Below are positions 26,159-40,628 of a stretch of DNA of 64,000 bases, in pieces. This stretch comes from Pseudomonadota bacterium. GTDB taxonomy: Bacteria > Pseudomonadota > Gammaproteobacteria > Burkholderiales > Burkholderiaceae_C. The notes beneath the pieces were generated by a model, which worked only from the letters and a program-made list of their open reading frames with translations, did no database searches and was not told the DNA's origin. Every line of letters starts with the position of its first letter. Within the stretch, counting starts at the first letter, position 1. Where the stretch lies: the NCBI GenBank assembly GCA_018241265.1, contig JAFEEF010000021.1, forward strand, positions 176,112 to 240,111. The letters run 5' to 3'. Position numbers and translations under genes: made by a program.

Positions 26159-26185
26159 GGCGCGGGGGGCGAAGGCGCTGAACGA

Positions 26186-27445
26186 TCAGGGCGGCACGTC
26201 GCCGCGGCGTCGCGCATCGGCGTCGCGCACCCGCTGGCAGGTCGCCTCCGCCGCATGCGTCGCAGACAGGCAAAGGCGTTGCTGGCAGATGCCCAGGCTG
26301 ATGCCGCTGCGGCCGGCGCATTCCTCGTCGACGGTCTGCGGGCGCGGTGGTGCGGCCGCGACCGGCGGCGTTGCAGCCGGCTCGGTGGACCGCTCCGGCG
26401 CAGGTGCGGGTGTCTCGGCCTGGCGCCGGGCCGCTTCGGCGCGTTCGGCGGCGGCCGAGGCGGCGCGCGCGGCGCGCGCGGCGCGGTCGCGGGCCGCCTT
26501 GTCGCGCTGGCGCGGGTCGATGGCGGCGCGTTTCGGCGCGGAAGCGATGTCAGGCACCGCGGCGGGCGTTGCAGTCGCTGTCGATGCGCTCTGCGCGGTG
26601 GGCGCCGGCTCGATCGCGACCTCGCTCGCCGCGGACGCCGGTGCGGCTTCCGCGGCCGGTGCGCTCGCGGCTGCGGACGGCTGCTGTGCCGGCGCGGACG
26701 CGGCTTCGGCGGTCGATGCCGATGTCTCGGGCGGCAGCGGCGCAGGCAATTCGACGTTGCCGGTCGCCAAGTCTCGCGGCCGCGTCGAGAGCCAGCCGCC
26801 GACGCCGGCTGCGACGGCAACCGCAACGCCGATCGCCAGCCAGAGCGTCCGGCGCAGCCGTGCGGCGGCGACGGCGGTCGAGCGGGGTGCGATCGGGGCC
26901 GGCGCAACGACCTTGGGCTGAGCTGCAGGACGCGGCGGCGGGACTGGAGCCGGGACTGGAGCCGGCCCGGCAGGCTCGGGTGTTCGTGGCAGCGGTTCCG
27001 CAGGCCGTGGCGGTGCGGTACGCGCGGCGGGCGGCGGGCTCGTCGGCCGCTCGCGTGCCGGCGACGGCTGCGTCGTCGGCGATGTCGGACGCGGCGCCGG
27101 CGCAGGCGCAGGCAGGGGCATCGCCTGCGGAGCCTGCGGCGCGAAGATCGCCGGATCCATCAGCGACGGCGGCAGCGGCGGCCAGACGCTGCTGGCCGGC
27201 GTCCCGGCCGCGGGCGGCGGCGGTGCGGCCTTCTGCAGCGCCGCTTGGCGCATGATCAACGAGCCGAGCAGGCTCTCGTTGCAGCGCTCGCAATAGCGCA
27301 CCCCCGGCGGGTTCAGGTGTCCGCACTCGATGCAGCTCAGGTCGGCCGATACCGGCGGCATGGCGGGCAACGGCTCGCCGCAGGCACGGCAGAATGGTGC
27401 GTCGTCCGGGTTATCGGCCGCGCATTGCGCGCATCGCTTGGGCAT
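26186..27445 (-). CDS. Zinc-ribbon, proline-rich single-pass membrane protein
   Basis: 419 residues. Two zinc ribbons at the N-terminus (RCAQCAADN...FCRACGEPL and LSCIECGHLN...RYCERCNES) are followed by a 110-residue Pro/Ala-rich linker. A membrane helix is near residue 205 (LWLAIGVAVAVAAGVGGWL). Then comes a long Ala/Ser/Pro-rich and Arg/Ala helical region and a Cys-containing C-terminal domain (EECAGRSGISLGICQQRLCL). The last part resembles a small disulfide-bonded domain outside the membrane. Function unknown. No clear partner genes. Confidence 0.8.
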   Translation of the reverse strand: MPKRCAQCAADNPDDAPFCRACGEPLPAMPPVSADLSCIECGHLNPPGVRYCERCNESLLGSLIMRQAALQKAAPPPPAAGTPASSVWPPLPPSLMDPAIFAPQAPQAMPLPAPAPAPRPTSPTTQPSPARERPTSPPPAARTAPPRPAEPLPRTPEPAGPAPVPAPVPPPRPAAQPKVVAPAPIAPRSTAVAAARLRRTLWLAIGVAVAVAAGVGGWLSTRPRDLATGNVELPAPLPPETSASTAEAASAPAQQPSAAASAPAAEAAPASAASEVAIEPAPTAQSASTATATPAAVPDIASAPKRAAIDPRQRDKAARDRAARAARAASAAAERAEAARRQAETPAPAPERSTEPAATPPVAAAPPRPQTVDEECAGRSGISLGICQQRLCLSATHAAEATCQRVRDADARRRGDVPP

Positions 27446-27554
27446 GGTGACTGGGCGGTTTCCGATGGCCGGCCGCCGGGACGAGACGAAGCAGGGAGGC
27501 CGTTATAGCGCACGCACCGTGTACGGGCGCCTTGCACGACCTGGAGAACTCGAC

Positions 27555-28019
27555 TTGACGCTGCTCTACGCTGCCTTGAAGGCGCTGCATCTGCTGGCCG
27601 TGATCGCCTGGGTCGGCGGCATGTTCTTCGTGCTGGCCTGTCTGCGTCCGGCGCTGACGGTCCTGCAGCCGCCGCAGCGGCTCGCATTGATGGTCGCGGT
27701 GCTCGAGCGCTTCCTGCGCATCGTGATGGTCGCGATGACGGTGGTGCTGGCTGCCGGCGGCGCGATGCTGTGGATCGCGCTCGATGCCGGTTTGCGCGTG
27801 CCGCATGCCTGGTACGCGATGATCCTGCTCGGCATCGTGATGATGGGCGTGGCCGGGCAGGTGCGCGGGCCGTTGCTGCGGCGCCTGAAGACAGCGGCCG
27901 CTGCCGGCGATGCGGCGGCCGGCGGCGTCGTGCTCGGCATCATCCGCCAGCGCGTCGTGCTGAACCTCGTGCTCGGCGTCGTGATCGTGCTGGCGATGCG
28001 GCTCGGAACTGCGATCTGA
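27555..28019 (+). CDS. CopD-family four-helix membrane protein
   Basis: 154 residues. TTG at 27555 is preceded by GGAG (27543-27546) with 8 nt spacing; the longer frame overlaps the divergent zinc-ribbon gene. Four membrane helices are visible, the first with KALHLLAVIAWVGGMFFV, where His and Trp are typical of CopD-like proteins. Members are linked to copper handling or are haem-binding; nothing nearby supports copper resistance. Confidence 0.82.
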   Translation: MTLLYAALKALHLLAVIAWVGGMFFVLACLRPALTVLQPPQRLALMVAVLERFLRIVMVAMTVVLAAGGAMLWIALDAGLRVPHAWYAMILLGIVMMGVAGQVRGPLLRRLKTAAAAGDAAAGGVVLGIIRQRVVLNLVLGVVIVLAMRLGTAI

Positions 28020-28026
28020 CCAAGCC

Positions 28027-28662
28027 CTAGTCGCTGCGCGGCGCGAGCCCGTGGCGCTCGCAACCGGCCTCGCCGCAGCGTTCGCAATGCCACTGCCAGC
28101 GCGGCGCGGCGACGCGGCCTGCACGCTGCTCCAGCGCAGTGAGGATGGCAGCGAGCGCCGCTTCGACGCGCGCGTCGCCTTCCCCGGCGACCACCGCATA
28201 GGCACAACCGGCGCGCGTCAAGGCCGCGCGTACCTTCGCATCCACCGGCTCGCGGACGTGCGGACCATCGCGCAGCACGTCGGCCTGCCAAGGCAGATCG
28301 AGCGCGGTCAGCAAGGTCAGATCAGCGCGCCGGTGATCCGCTTCCGCACTCGCATAGAGGCCGAAGTCGCCGAACACCTGATCGCTGTAGACCGCGATCA
28401 TCAGCGCTGTCGTGTCTGCGACGACGATCTCGTGCGCGGCCGCGGCCGCGGCGATGCGTCCGGTCTGCTCGGCAGCGATGCCCGCCTGCTCGTCCTGCCG
28501 CGGCGTGCGGCCGTGGCGGTCGCAGAACTCGCGCAGGTATTCGCCGATCTGCACCGCGTCGCGGCGTTGCGCGACGAGCGCGTCGCGCAGCGCGATCGAC
28601 AAGGTCGTCTTGCCGGTGCTTTCCGCGCCGAGCAGCGCCACGACGAAGCCGCGCCGCCTCAT
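28027..28662 (-). CDS. NadR-like ribosylnicotinamide kinase-type ATPase with Cys-rich tail
   Basis: 211 residues. The P-loop is LLGAESTGKTTL, characteristic of the C-terminal kinase domain of NadR, which phosphorylates nicotinamide riboside. DTTALMIAVYSDQVFG and LTLLTALDLPWQADVLRDGP are also NadR-like. There is no nucleotidyltransferase or regulator domain. The C-terminus adds a small cluster HCERCGEAGCERHG, which could bind a metal. The start overlaps the pnuC stop (ATGA), so both genes likely serve uptake and phosphorylation of nicotinamide riboside for NAD salvage. Confidence 0.85.
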   Translation of the reverse strand: MRRRGFVVALLGAESTGKTTLSIALRDALVAQRRDAVQIGEYLREFCDRHGRTPRQDEQAGIAAEQTGRIAAAAAAHEIVVADTTALMIAVYSDQVFGDFGLYASAEADHRRADLTLLTALDLPWQADVLRDGPHVREPVDAKVRAALTRAGCAYAVVAGEGDARVEAALAAILTALEQRAGRVAAPRWQWHCERCGEAGCERHGLAPRSD

Positions 28663-29294
28663 GCCGCGGCCTCCGCCGCGAGACGCCGCCAGGCGCGCCA
28701 GCCGGCCCACGACATCGCGATGAAGAGCGCGTACAGCACGAGCGTCAGCCAGAGGCCCTTGTAGGCGAAGAGCCCGACGCTCGCGATGTTGACGACCAGC
28801 CATGCGAGCCAGTTCTCGACGTACTTGCGGCCGAGCAGCCATTGGCCGATCACGCTGCCCGCGGTCGGGAAGGCATCCCACCATGGCACGTCGGTGTCGG
28901 TGTAGCGCTTCAGGAAGAGGCCGGTCAGCGGCCACGCGATCACCATCGCGATGAGCACGCCATAGGTCGCTCGCGTGTCGAGCGCGCGGACGCGCAGCGC
29001 ATGGCCGTCGGCGCTTCTGCCCTTCAGCCACTGCCACCAGCCCCAGCCGGCAACGACCGCGAAGAAGATCTGCAGGCTCGCGTCGCCGTACAGCCGGCTC
29101 TTCCAGAACAGCGCAAAGTAGAGCAGCGAGCTGACGATCGCGAGCGGCCAGCCGAGCGGGTTGACGCGCATGTTGAGCACGACCATCGCGATCGCCAGCA
29201 CGAACGCGACCACCTCGACCCAGGTGACGTCGGTGCCCAGGAAGCTGAACGCGGCCGCGAACAGCGGCTGCAGCCACTGCAGCAACGCGCTCAT
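28659..29294 (-). CDS. pnuC: PnuC nicotinamide riboside transporter
   Basis: 211 residues with about seven membrane helices. Family features are WVEVVAFVLAIAMVVLNMR, NPLGWPLAIVSSLLYFALF and the Trp-rich AGWGWWQWLKGR. PnuC is a SWEET-like facilitator for nicotinamide riboside and works with a kinase that traps the substrate, here the coupled NadR-like gene. It starts 13 nt downstream of the ftsB stop. Confidence 0.93.
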   Translation of the reverse strand: MSALLQWLQPLFAAAFSFLGTDVTWVEVVAFVLAIAMVVLNMRVNPLGWPLAIVSSLLYFALFWKSRLYGDASLQIFFAVVAGWGWWQWLKGRSADGHALRVRALDTRATYGVLIAMVIAWPLTGLFLKRYTDTDVPWWDAFPTAGSVIGQWLLGRKYVENWLAWLVVNIASVGLFAYKGLWLTLVLYALFIAMSWAGWRAWRRLAAEAAA

Positions 29295-29307
29295 CGGAAC
29301 CCGAGGA

Positions 29308-29589
29308 TCACCGCCGCGGCGTCGCCGGGATCTGCACCAGGATCTCGTCCGGCTTGACCATGCCGAGCTCGTAGCGGGCGCGCTCCTCGACCATCTCGAG
29401 GCCTTCCTTCAGGTCGCGCACTTCGGCATCGAGCTGGGCATTGCGCTGGCGCGCGAGCGCGTTGTCGGCCTGCTGCGCCTTCAGCTTGGCCTGCAGCTCC
29501 ATCATGCGCGGCACGCCGCCCTTGCCGAACCAGAGCTCGGCATGCACGAAGCCGAGCAGCGCGACGAAGGCGAGGCTGATGAACCGCAT
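29308..29589 (-). CDS. ftsB: Cell division protein FtsB
   Basis: 93 residues. One N-terminal membrane helix (FISLAFVALLGFVHAELWFG), then a periplasmic coiled coil of about 40 residues with heptads (LQAKLKAQQADNALARQRN) and the conserved end RARYELGMVKPDEILVQI. FtsB forms a complex with FtsL and FtsQ in the divisome. Its location directly downstream of eno is conserved in proteobacteria. Confidence 0.95.
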   Translation of the reverse strand: MRFISLAFVALLGFVHAELWFGKGGVPRMMELQAKLKAQQADNALARQRNAQLDAEVRDLKEGLEMVEERARYELGMVKPDEILVQIPATPRR

Positions 29590-29610
29590 GGGCCGGGCGC
29601 CGGCGCCGCC

Positions 29611-31372
<1,762 letters not shown>

Positions 31373-31385
31373 CGTCGCGTCCCGC

Positions 31386-33994
<2,609 letters not shown>

Positions 33995-34019
33995 TCACCG
34001 GTGCGTCTGCGTACGGGGT

Positions 34020-35033
34020 TCAGCCACGCCGCCGCGCGCGCAACCCGCCGAGGGCGCCCAGGCCGATCGCGAGCAGCGCCCACGACGCCGGTTCGGGCAC
34101 GACCGCCGCCAGCGCGTCCGCACCCAGCACGGCGTGCAGCGCATCGGTCGGATGCTCGTAGTCCCAGTACATGTAGGTGCCGGGCGTGCCGCAGACCGTC
34201 GGCGGATTCGGGCCACCGGGCAGCGCGGCGCCGTTCACGTCGCCGGTGTAGCAGGACATCGAGACGTTGTTGAAGCCGTAGGCCGCCGGGTTGTTCGTGA
34301 CGTCGGTCTGCAGCCCATAGATGTCGAGCTGGCGGATGTCCAGCGTGCTGTACTGGGCCAACAGGTTGTCGAGCGCGGCATTGAACTGCTGGCTGGCGCC
34401 CTGGGCGATCGGCCCGATCTGCGGCGGGTTGCCGCGAACCTGCGGCGTCAGCGAGAGATCGGGCACGTTCGGGATCAGGAAGTGCTCTGCGCCCTTGCTC
34501 GACAGGTCCTGGATCGCGCTGCCGATGCCCTGCATCGCGATCGTGATCGCCGAACTGATCGCGGTCGGATTGCCTGCAGCCGCGAGCGGTATCGCATCGG
34601 CGAGGTCGTTCGCGCCTATCCACAGCACGTACAGGCCGCCGGCATCGGCCTGCGCATGCGTCGTGTCGTAAGCGGCGATCTGCTGGTTGAAGCTCAGCGC
34701 GCTGGGGGGCAGGCCCGGGTTGACGTAGGTCGTGCGGGCGCCGCCGTACGCATAATCGGTGCCGCCGGACAGCGATGCCGTGAGGCTCAGCCCGAGCCCG
34801 GAGGCCAGACGGTCCGCATACGTCAGGCCGTTGGTGAAGCGCCCGGTGTGGATGCCGTCGGTGTAGTACGTCGCAGTGGGTACCGTACCGCCGGTGATGA
34901 TGAGGTCGTTGCCGGCGTCGGAGAGGCTGTCGCCGAACACGTACAGGCTCGAATACAGGCCGGCCTGCGCCGACAGAGCCATGCCCAAGCCCGCGCCGAG
35001 GATCGCGATCCGGCGCCACAGATGCTGCTTCAT
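34020..35033 (-). CDS. PEP-CTERM GDSL/SGNH esterase
   Basis: 337 residues. GGAGGA sits 5 nt before the ATG at 35033. The signal peptide ends ALSAQA. SGNH blocks: nucleophile Ser in YVFGDSLSDAGN, the block III Asn in LWIGANDLAD, and the Asp-x2-His end in WDYEHPTDALH. The C-terminus is a PEP-CTERM tail (VVPEPASWALLAIGLGALGG, RARRRG). The protein is therefore exported and exosortase-processed; its substrate is probably a lipid or acylated sugar. Confidence 0.92.
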   Translation of the reverse strand: MKQHLWRRIAILGAGLGMALSAQAGLYSSLYVFGDSLSDAGNDLIITGGTVPTATYYTDGIHTGRFTNGLTYADRLASGLGLSLTASLSGGTDYAYGGARTTYVNPGLPPSALSFNQQIAAYDTTHAQADAGGLYVLWIGANDLADAIPLAAAGNPTAISSAITIAMQGIGSAIQDLSSKGAEHFLIPNVPDLSLTPQVRGNPPQIGPIAQGASQQFNAALDNLLAQYSTLDIRQLDIYGLQTDVTNNPAAYGFNNVSMSCYTGDVNGAALPGGPNPPTVCGTPGTYMYWDYEHPTDALHAVLGADALAAVVPEPASWALLAIGLGALGGLRARRRG

Positions 35034-35129
35034 GCTTCCTCCGTCGGCGCGCGCAAGGGCGCGCGGCGGCGAATGGTGCGCCATCGCCGGGCACTCGTCC
35101 AGGGGGTTTGGACGAGTGCTCCGCGCTGA

Positions 35130-35957
35130 TCAGACGATCTTTTCGCCGGGATGCGTGATCTTCCTCATCGGCTCGTAACGCGCCGATGCGACGCACAGCG
35201 GCACGCTGGTCGCGCCGCCTTCCTCCCATTGCGGATCCTCGATCGACAGGAAGCTCTGGCGCAGCTTCTGGCCCCAGGTGCCGCGGATCATCTGGAAGTA
35301 AGGGTTGTGCTCGTCGATGCAGACGATCTGGTCGGTCTGGAAGCGGTCGCGCTGGTAGACCAGCAGGTCGAGCGGCAGCCCGACCGACAGGTTGGACTTC
35401 AATGTCGAGTCCATCGAGACGAGCGCGCACTTGGCCGCCTCGTCGAGCTGCGTCGCCGGCGTCACCATGCGGTCCAGCACCGGCTTGCCGTACTTCGATT
35501 CGCCGACCTGGAAGTAGCAGGTCTCGCGTGTCGCCTCGATGAAGTTGCCGGCCGAGTAGACGAGGAAGAGCCGCATCGCTTCGCCGTTGATCTGGCCGCC
35601 GAAGATCATCGTCGCGTTGAAGTCGATGCCGGCCTTCTTCAGCGACAGGCCATCCTGCTCGTAGACGCGGCGCATCGCGCTGCCGAGCACGCGCGCGGCA
35701 TCGAACATGCTGGGCGCGTTCCAGATCGTGATCGGCTCGCCGTCGCCGTTCGGTACCTTCTCGACCTGCAGGATCTCGCGCACCGACTGGCTGATGGACA
35801 GGTTGCCGGCCGACAGCATCACCATGAAGCGGTCGCCGAGCTTTTCATAGACGATCATCTTGCGGTAGGTGCTGATCTGGTCGAGCCCGGCGTTGGTGCG
35901 CGAGTCGGACAGGAACACCAGGCCGGCATCGAGCTTGATGCCCACGCAATAAGTCAT
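35130..35957 (-). CDS. Anbu, bacterial proteasome-type protease homologue
   Basis: 275 residues, of the Anbu (ancestral beta subunit) family. The start [20 protein letters not shown] leaves Thr2 as N-terminal nucleophile after Met removal, with Asp and Lys-like partners ([17 protein letters not shown]). [12 protein letters not shown] and [20 protein letters not shown] are family blocks. Anbu forms ring or helical assemblies; cellular role unclear. In many genomes it sits with an ATP-grasp, alpha-E and transglutaminase set, none of which is adjacent here. Instead its ATG overlaps the mutS stop (ATGA). Confidence 0.92.
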   Translation of the reverse strand: MTYCVGIKLDAGLVFLSDSRTNAGLDQISTYRKMIVYEKLGDRFMVMLSAGNLSISQSVREILQVEKVPNGDGEPITIWNAPSMFDAARVLGSAMRRVYEQDGLSLKKAGIDFNATMIFGGQINGEAMRLFLVYSAGNFIEATRETCYFQVGESKYGKPVLDRMVTPATQLDEAAKCALVSMDSTLKSNLSVGLPLDLLVYQRDRFQTDQIVCIDEHNPYFQMIRGTWGQKLRQSFLSIEDPQWEEGGATSVPLCVASARYEPMRKITHPGEKIV

Positions 35958-38587
35958 CGTGAGTCTCCGGTCGCATCAGCGACTTGATCGTGGTCGTCGT
36001 GGTGGAGGCGCTTCAGCCGGTACAGCGCGTCGAGCGCTTCGCGCGGCGTCAGCAGATCGGGGTCGATCGCCGCGAGCGCCTGCGCGACCGGCGATGGGTC
36101 GGCGGCAGCGGGCGCGGGCGGCGGCGCGGCGAACAGGTCGATCTGCGCATCGGCCGCGTGCTTGCTGGTCTCCAATGCTTCGAGCGTGGCGCGCGCCTGG
36201 CGGATCAGGCTCGCCGGCATGCCCGCGAGGCGCGCCACCTGCACGCCGTAGCTGCGGCTCGCCGGGCCGGGCTTCAGATCGTGCAGGAACACGATGTCGT
36301 CGCGGCTCTCGACGGCGGACACATGCACGTTGAGCGCGCGCTCGTGCTTGATCGGGAACTCGGTCAGCTCGAAGTAGTGCGTCGCGAACAGCGTGAAGGC
36401 GCGGTTGCGGTCGTGCAGATGGCTCGCGATCGCGCTCGCGAGCGCGAGGCCGTCGAAGGTCGACGTGCCGCGGCCGATCTCGTCCATCAGCACCAGCGTG
36501 TGGTCGGTGGCGCCGTGCACGATCGCGGCGGCTTCGGTCATCTCGAGCATGAACGTCGACTGCGCATTGGCGAGGTCGTCGGCGGCGCCGATGCGGGTGT
36601 GGATCGCGTCGATCGGGCCGAGCCGGCAGGCCTTGGCCGGCACGTAGGAGCCGATCGCGGCGAGCAGCGCGATCAGCGCCACTTGCCGCATGAAGGTGCT
36701 CTTGCCGCCCATGTTCGGGCCGGTGATGACGAGCATCTTCTGCGCCGCGTCGAGCCGGCAGTCGTTCGGCATGAACGGGCCGGCGCCGGTCTCGAGCAGG
36801 CGCGCCTCGACGACCGGATGGCGGCCGGCCTCGATCCGGATGCAGGGTTCGCGCACGAACTCCGGCCGGCACCAGCCGAGCGTGCGCGCGCGCTCGGCGA
36901 GCGCCGCCAGCGCGTCGAGCGCCGCCAGCGCGCGGGCGAGCGCGGTCAGCGGCTCGAGGTGTTCGATCAGCGCGTCCAGCACTTGCTCGTAGAGCAGCTT
37001 CTCGCGCGCCAGCGCGCGCTCCTGCGCCGACAGCGCCTTGTCCTCGAAGGCCTTCAGCTCGGGCGTGATGTAGCGCTCGGCGTTCTTCAGGGTCTGGCGG
37101 CGCTGGTAGTCGAGCGGCACCTTGCTCGCCTGCCCTTGCGTCACCTCGATGTAGAAGCCGTGCACGCGGTTGAACTGCACGCGCAGGTTCGCGATGCCGG
37201 TGCGCGCGCGCTCGCGGCCTTCGAGCTCGAGCAGGAAGGCGTCGCAGTTCTGTGCGATGCCGCGCAGTTCGTCGAGCTCGGCGTCGTAGCCGGTTGCGAT
37301 GACGCCGCCGTCGCGCACGAGGACGGCCGGCTCGTCGGCGATCGCCGTGCTCAGCAGCGCCTCGATCGCGTCCGGCGGTTGCATGGCCTCGGCCAGCATG
37401 TCGAGCAGCGCCGCCGCTTCGCGCGGCACGCGCATGCGCAGCGCCGGCAGCAGCGCCAGCGTCGCGCGCAGGCCGGCGAGCTCGCGCGGACGCACCTGGC
37501 GCAGCGCGATGCGCGCGACGATGCGCTCGACATCGCTGATGCCGCGCAGCGCATCGCGCAGCGACTCGATGCCGGCGACGTGCAGCGCATCGATCGCGTC
37601 GTGGCGCTGCAGCGCGACGCGGCGCTCGCGGAGCGGATGCGTCAGCCACTGGCGCAGCGCGCGGCTGCCCATGCCGGTGCGGCAGGTATCGAGCAGCGAC
37701 AGCAGGGTCGGCGCGTCCTCGCCGCGCAAGGTCTGCGTCAGCTCGAGGTTGCGGTGCGTGGCCGGCGGCAGCATCAGCAGCTCGCTGGTGCGGCGCACGC
37801 TCAAGCCGCGCACATGGGCGAGCGGCCGGCCCGGCGTCCCATCGCTGCCGCGGCCGCTGGTGTGCTCGGCATAACTGAGCAGCGCGGCAGCGGCGGCATG
37901 CGCCGCCGTCAGGTCCTGCGCGTCGTAGCCGGCGAGGCTCGCGACGCGGAGCTGCTCGCAGAGCTTGCGCAGGCCGAGCCCCGGATCGAACTGCCACGCG
38001 GGCCGCGTCGTGATCGCGACGCGCGCCTGCTGCAAGGCCGGCGGAACGGCATCGCTGCCGACCAGCACCTCCGCGGCCGACAGCCGCGCCAGCCAGCCGG
38101 GCAGCTCGGCTTCGCTGCATTCGGTCAGGCCCAGCTCGCCGCTGCTGAGCGCGAGCCACGCGAGGCCCAGCGTCTTGCCGTGCCGGTGCAGCGCGACGAG
38201 CAGCGCATCGCTCTTGTCGGCGAGCAGTTCGGTGTCGGTCACGGTGCCCGGCGTGACGACGCGCACCACCTTGCGCTCGACCGGGCCCTTGGCGGTCGCG
38301 ACGTCGCCGACCTGCTCGCAGATCGCGACCGCCTCGCCCATGCGGATCAGCTTGGCGAGGTAGTTCTCGACCGCATGCACCGGCACGCCCGCCATCACCA
38401 CCGGCTCGCCGGCGCTCTGGCCGCGCGACGTCAGCGTGATGTCGATCAGCCGGTTGGCCTTGCGCGCGTCGTCGTAGAAGACCTCGTAGAAGTCTCCCAT
38501 GCGATAGAACACCAGCGTGTCGGGGAACTCGGCCTTGATGCGCAGGTACTGCTGCATCATCGGCGTGTGAGCGCTGAAGTCGTTCAT
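35954..38587 (-). CDS. mutS: DNA mismatch repair protein MutS
   Basis: 877 residues, full length. The mismatch-reading Phe-x-Glu is in [16 protein letters not shown]. The ATPase has Walker [16 protein letters not shown] (about residues 620-634) and Walker [17 protein letters not shown]. The C-terminal part includes a Pro/Ala-rich linker before the tetramerisation end. Recognises mispairs and recruits MutL. The stop overlaps the Anbu start. Confidence 0.97.
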   Translation of the reverse strand: MNDFSAHTPMMQQYLRIKAEFPDTLVFYRMGDFYEVFYDDARKANRLIDITLTSRGQSAGEPVVMAGVPVHAVENYLAKLIRMGEAVAICEQVGDVATAKGPVERKVVRVVTPGTVTDTELLADKSDALLVALHRHGKTLGLAWLALSSGELGLTECSEAELPGWLARLSAAEVLVGSDAVPPALQQARVAITTRPAWQFDPGLGLRKLCEQLRVASLAGYDAQDLTAAHAAAAALLSYAEHTSGRGSDGTPGRPLAHVRGLSVRRTSELLMLPPATHRNLELTQTLRGEDAPTLLSLLDTCRTGMGSRALRQWLTHPLRERRVALQRHDAIDALHVAGIESLRDALRGISDVERIVARIALRQVRPRELAGLRATLALLPALRMRVPREAAALLDMLAEAMQPPDAIEALLSTAIADEPAVLVRDGGVIATGYDAELDELRGIAQNCDAFLLELEGRERARTGIANLRVQFNRVHGFYIEVTQGQASKVPLDYQRRQTLKNAERYITPELKAFEDKALSAQERALAREKLLYEQVLDALIEHLEPLTALARALAALDALAALAERARTLGWCRPEFVREPCIRIEAGRHPVVEARLLETGAGPFMPNDCRLDAAQKMLVITGPNMGGKSTFMRQVALIALLAAIGSYVPAKACRLGPIDAIHTRIGAADDLANAQSTFMLEMTEAAAIVHGATDHTLVLMDEIGRGTSTFDGLALASAIASHLHDRNRAFTLFATHYFELTEFPIKHERALNVHVSAVESRDDIVFLHDLKPGPASRSYGVQVARLAGMPASLIRQARATLEALETSKHAADAQIDLFAAPPPAPAAADPSPVAQALAAIDPDLLTPREALDALYRLKRLHHDDHDQVADATGDSR

Positions 38588-38642
38588 CGCGGCGTCGTGA
38601 TCGATGTCGGGCGGGTCGACAGCGGTCGCTGTCGCGGCCGCC

Positions 38643-39611
38643 TCAGCGACGGGTGGTCTTGGCCGGCGCTGCCTCGGCCTTGCGGATACGCGTCACCCTG
38701 GGTGCAGGTGCGGGCGTCGGTGCCGGCTCGGTGGTCGCGATCAGCGCGTCTTCCGGCGTCATGGCCGGTGCCGCGTGCGGCGTGGCGACGTCGTCGGTCT
38801 TCGCGATGACATGCGTATAGGGCGCGAGCATCTGCACGAGGTGCCCATAGACCTTGGGATTCCCTGCCACGACTTCGCGCTGGTAGAGGAAGTCGGCTTC
38901 GCCGGTGAAGTTGCCGATCAGGCCGCCCGCCTCCGTGACCATCAGCGCGCCGGCCGCGATGTCCCAGGGCGACAGGCCGGTCTCGAAGAAGCCGTCGGTG
39001 TAGCCGGCCGCGCAGTAGCAGAGGTCGAGCGCGGCAGACCCCGGACGGCGCACGCCGGCGGTGGCCTGCATCACGAGCTCGAGCATCTGCATGTAGCGCT
39101 TGAAGTTGTCGCCCTTGCGGAACGGAAAGCCGGTGCCGATCAGGCATTCGTTCATGCGTATGCGCCGCGACACGCGCAGCCGCTTGTCGTTCAGAAACGC
39201 GCCGCGGCCCTTGGACGCGTAGAAGAGGTCGTTGCGCGACGGGTCGTAGACGACGGCCTGCTGCAACTGGCCCTTGACCGCGAGCGCGATCGACACCGAA
39301 TACACCGGGAAGCCGTGGATGAAGTTGGTCGTGCCGTCGAGCGGGTCGATGATCCAGACGTACTCGCTGTCCTTCGCGCCGCGCGCGCGACCGGACTCTT
39401 CGGCGAGGATGCCGTGGCCGGGATATGCACCGAGCAGCGTGTCGATGATCGCGGCCTCGGCCATGTGGTCGACCTCGGTGACGAAGTCGTTCGGTGCCTT
39501 CGCGTTGACCTTCAGCAGGTCGAGGTCGAGCGACGCCCGGTTGATGATCGCCCCGGCCGCGCGTGCGGCCTTGATGGCGATGTTGAGCATCGGGTGGAGC
39601 GCTTGCGACAT
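38643..39611 (-). CDS. suhB: Inositol monophosphatase family protein SuhB
   Basis: 322 residues. Metal-site motifs are [27 protein letters not shown] and [19 protein letters not shown]. SuhB in enterobacteria also takes part in rRNA antitermination with NusA/NusB. After about residue 265 there is a Thr/Pro/Ala-rich tail of some 55 residues ([13 protein letters not shown], ending KTTRR) beyond the usual length, a feature seen in betaproteobacterial versions. Lies 55 nt upstream of mutS on the same strand. Confidence 0.93.
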   Translation of the reverse strand: MSQALHPMLNIAIKAARAAGAIINRASLDLDLLKVNAKAPNDFVTEVDHMAEAAIIDTLLGAYPGHGILAEESGRARGAKDSEYVWIIDPLDGTTNFIHGFPVYSVSIALAVKGQLQQAVVYDPSRNDLFYASKGRGAFLNDKRLRVSRRIRMNECLIGTGFPFRKGDNFKRYMQMLELVMQATAGVRRPGSAALDLCYCAAGYTDGFFETGLSPWDIAAGALMVTEAGGLIGNFTGEADFLYQREVVAGNPKVYGHLVQMLAPYTHVIAKTDDVATPHAAPAMTPEDALIATTEPAPTPAPAPRVTRIRKAEAAPAKTTRR

Positions 39612-39754
39612 GGGCTTGCAGTGAGCTGCGGGCGAGAGGGGGAGGGTGGCGTTTCGCCTTGCGGGCGACGGGCCATGGAGAGGCCGCTGCCGATAATCGA
39701 AGTTTACCCGGCCCCTCGCCGCTCCTTCATGCCGGCTTCTTGCCGATCGACGCC

Positions 39755-40516
39755 GTGACCGCCGACCCGACCCGCTTCATCCTCGTCGAGCCCAGCCATC
39801 CGGGCAACGTCGGCGCCGCCGCGCGGGCGATGAAGGTGATGGGCTTCGTCGACCTCGTGCTCGTCGCGCCGCGCTACGCGGACGTGCTGACGCATCCCGA
39901 TGCACATGCGATGGCGAGCGGGGCGACCGACGTGCTGGCCGCTGCGCGCATCGTATCGACGCTGGTCGACGCGCTCGACGGCGTCAGCTACGCCTGCGCG
40001 ACGGCGATGACGCCGCGCGACTTCGGGCCAGCCACGCATGCGCCGCGCGCGCTGCTGCCGTCGCTCGCGACCTCGACCCATCGCATCGCCTTCGTCTTCG
40101 GCTCCGAGCGCTATGGCCTGTCGAACGACGACGTCTACCGCTGTCACGCCTGCCTGAGCATTCCAACGGCGCCTGGCTATGGGTCGCTGAACCTCGCGCA
40201 AGCGGTCCAGCTCATCGCCTACGAGTGGCGCCAGGCGCTCGGCGGTTTTGCGGTCGAGCCGCGCACGGCAGCGCCGACCTGGGCCGATGGGCCGGCGCTG
40301 CAAGGCCTGCTCGACCATTGGCAGCGCGTGCTGGTCGAGCTCGACTACCTCGACCCGGCCGCGCCGAAGAAGTTGATGCCGCGGCTGCTGCAGTTGGCGC
40401 ACCGGGTCGGCCTGACGACGGACGAGTTGAACATCCTGCGCGGCATCGCGCGGGCGATCGAAAAGCGCACCGCGACATCGCCCCCGGGTTCGGGGACTTC
40501 CGATCCGCGGTATTGA
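39755..40516 (+). CDS. trmJ: tRNA (cytidine/uridine-2'-O-)-methyltransferase TrmJ
   Basis: 253 residues of the SPOUT superfamily. Motifs: [20 protein letters not shown] (motif 1 with the catalytic Arg), [14 protein letters not shown] (motif 2) and [18 protein letters not shown] (motif 3, knot). Methylates position 32 in tRNA anticodon loops. GTG at 39755 is the chosen start because the family motif begins six residues later; earlier in-frame starts would add an unconserved extension. Divergent from suhB, as in many proteobacteria. Confidence 0.92.
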   Translation: MTADPTRFILVEPSHPGNVGAAARAMKVMGFVDLVLVAPRYADVLTHPDAHAMASGATDVLAAARIVSTLVDALDGVSYACATAMTPRDFGPATHAPRALLPSLATSTHRIAFVFGSERYGLSNDDVYRCHACLSIPTAPGYGSLNLAQAVQLIAYEWRQALGGFAVEPRTAAPTWADGPALQGLLDHWQRVLVELDYLDPAAPKKLMPRLLQLAHRVGLTTDELNILRGIARAIEKRTATSPPGSGTSDPRY

Positions 40517-40628
40517 TCACGCTTTGCGAACGCGAGCCCCGCGCTCGCGGGATGCCCGGCGTTATCGTCTTTCCTAGCATCGAAGCCAGCCTGAAAAGGC
40601 ATCCACGCTTCGATCACCGAGAACCCGA

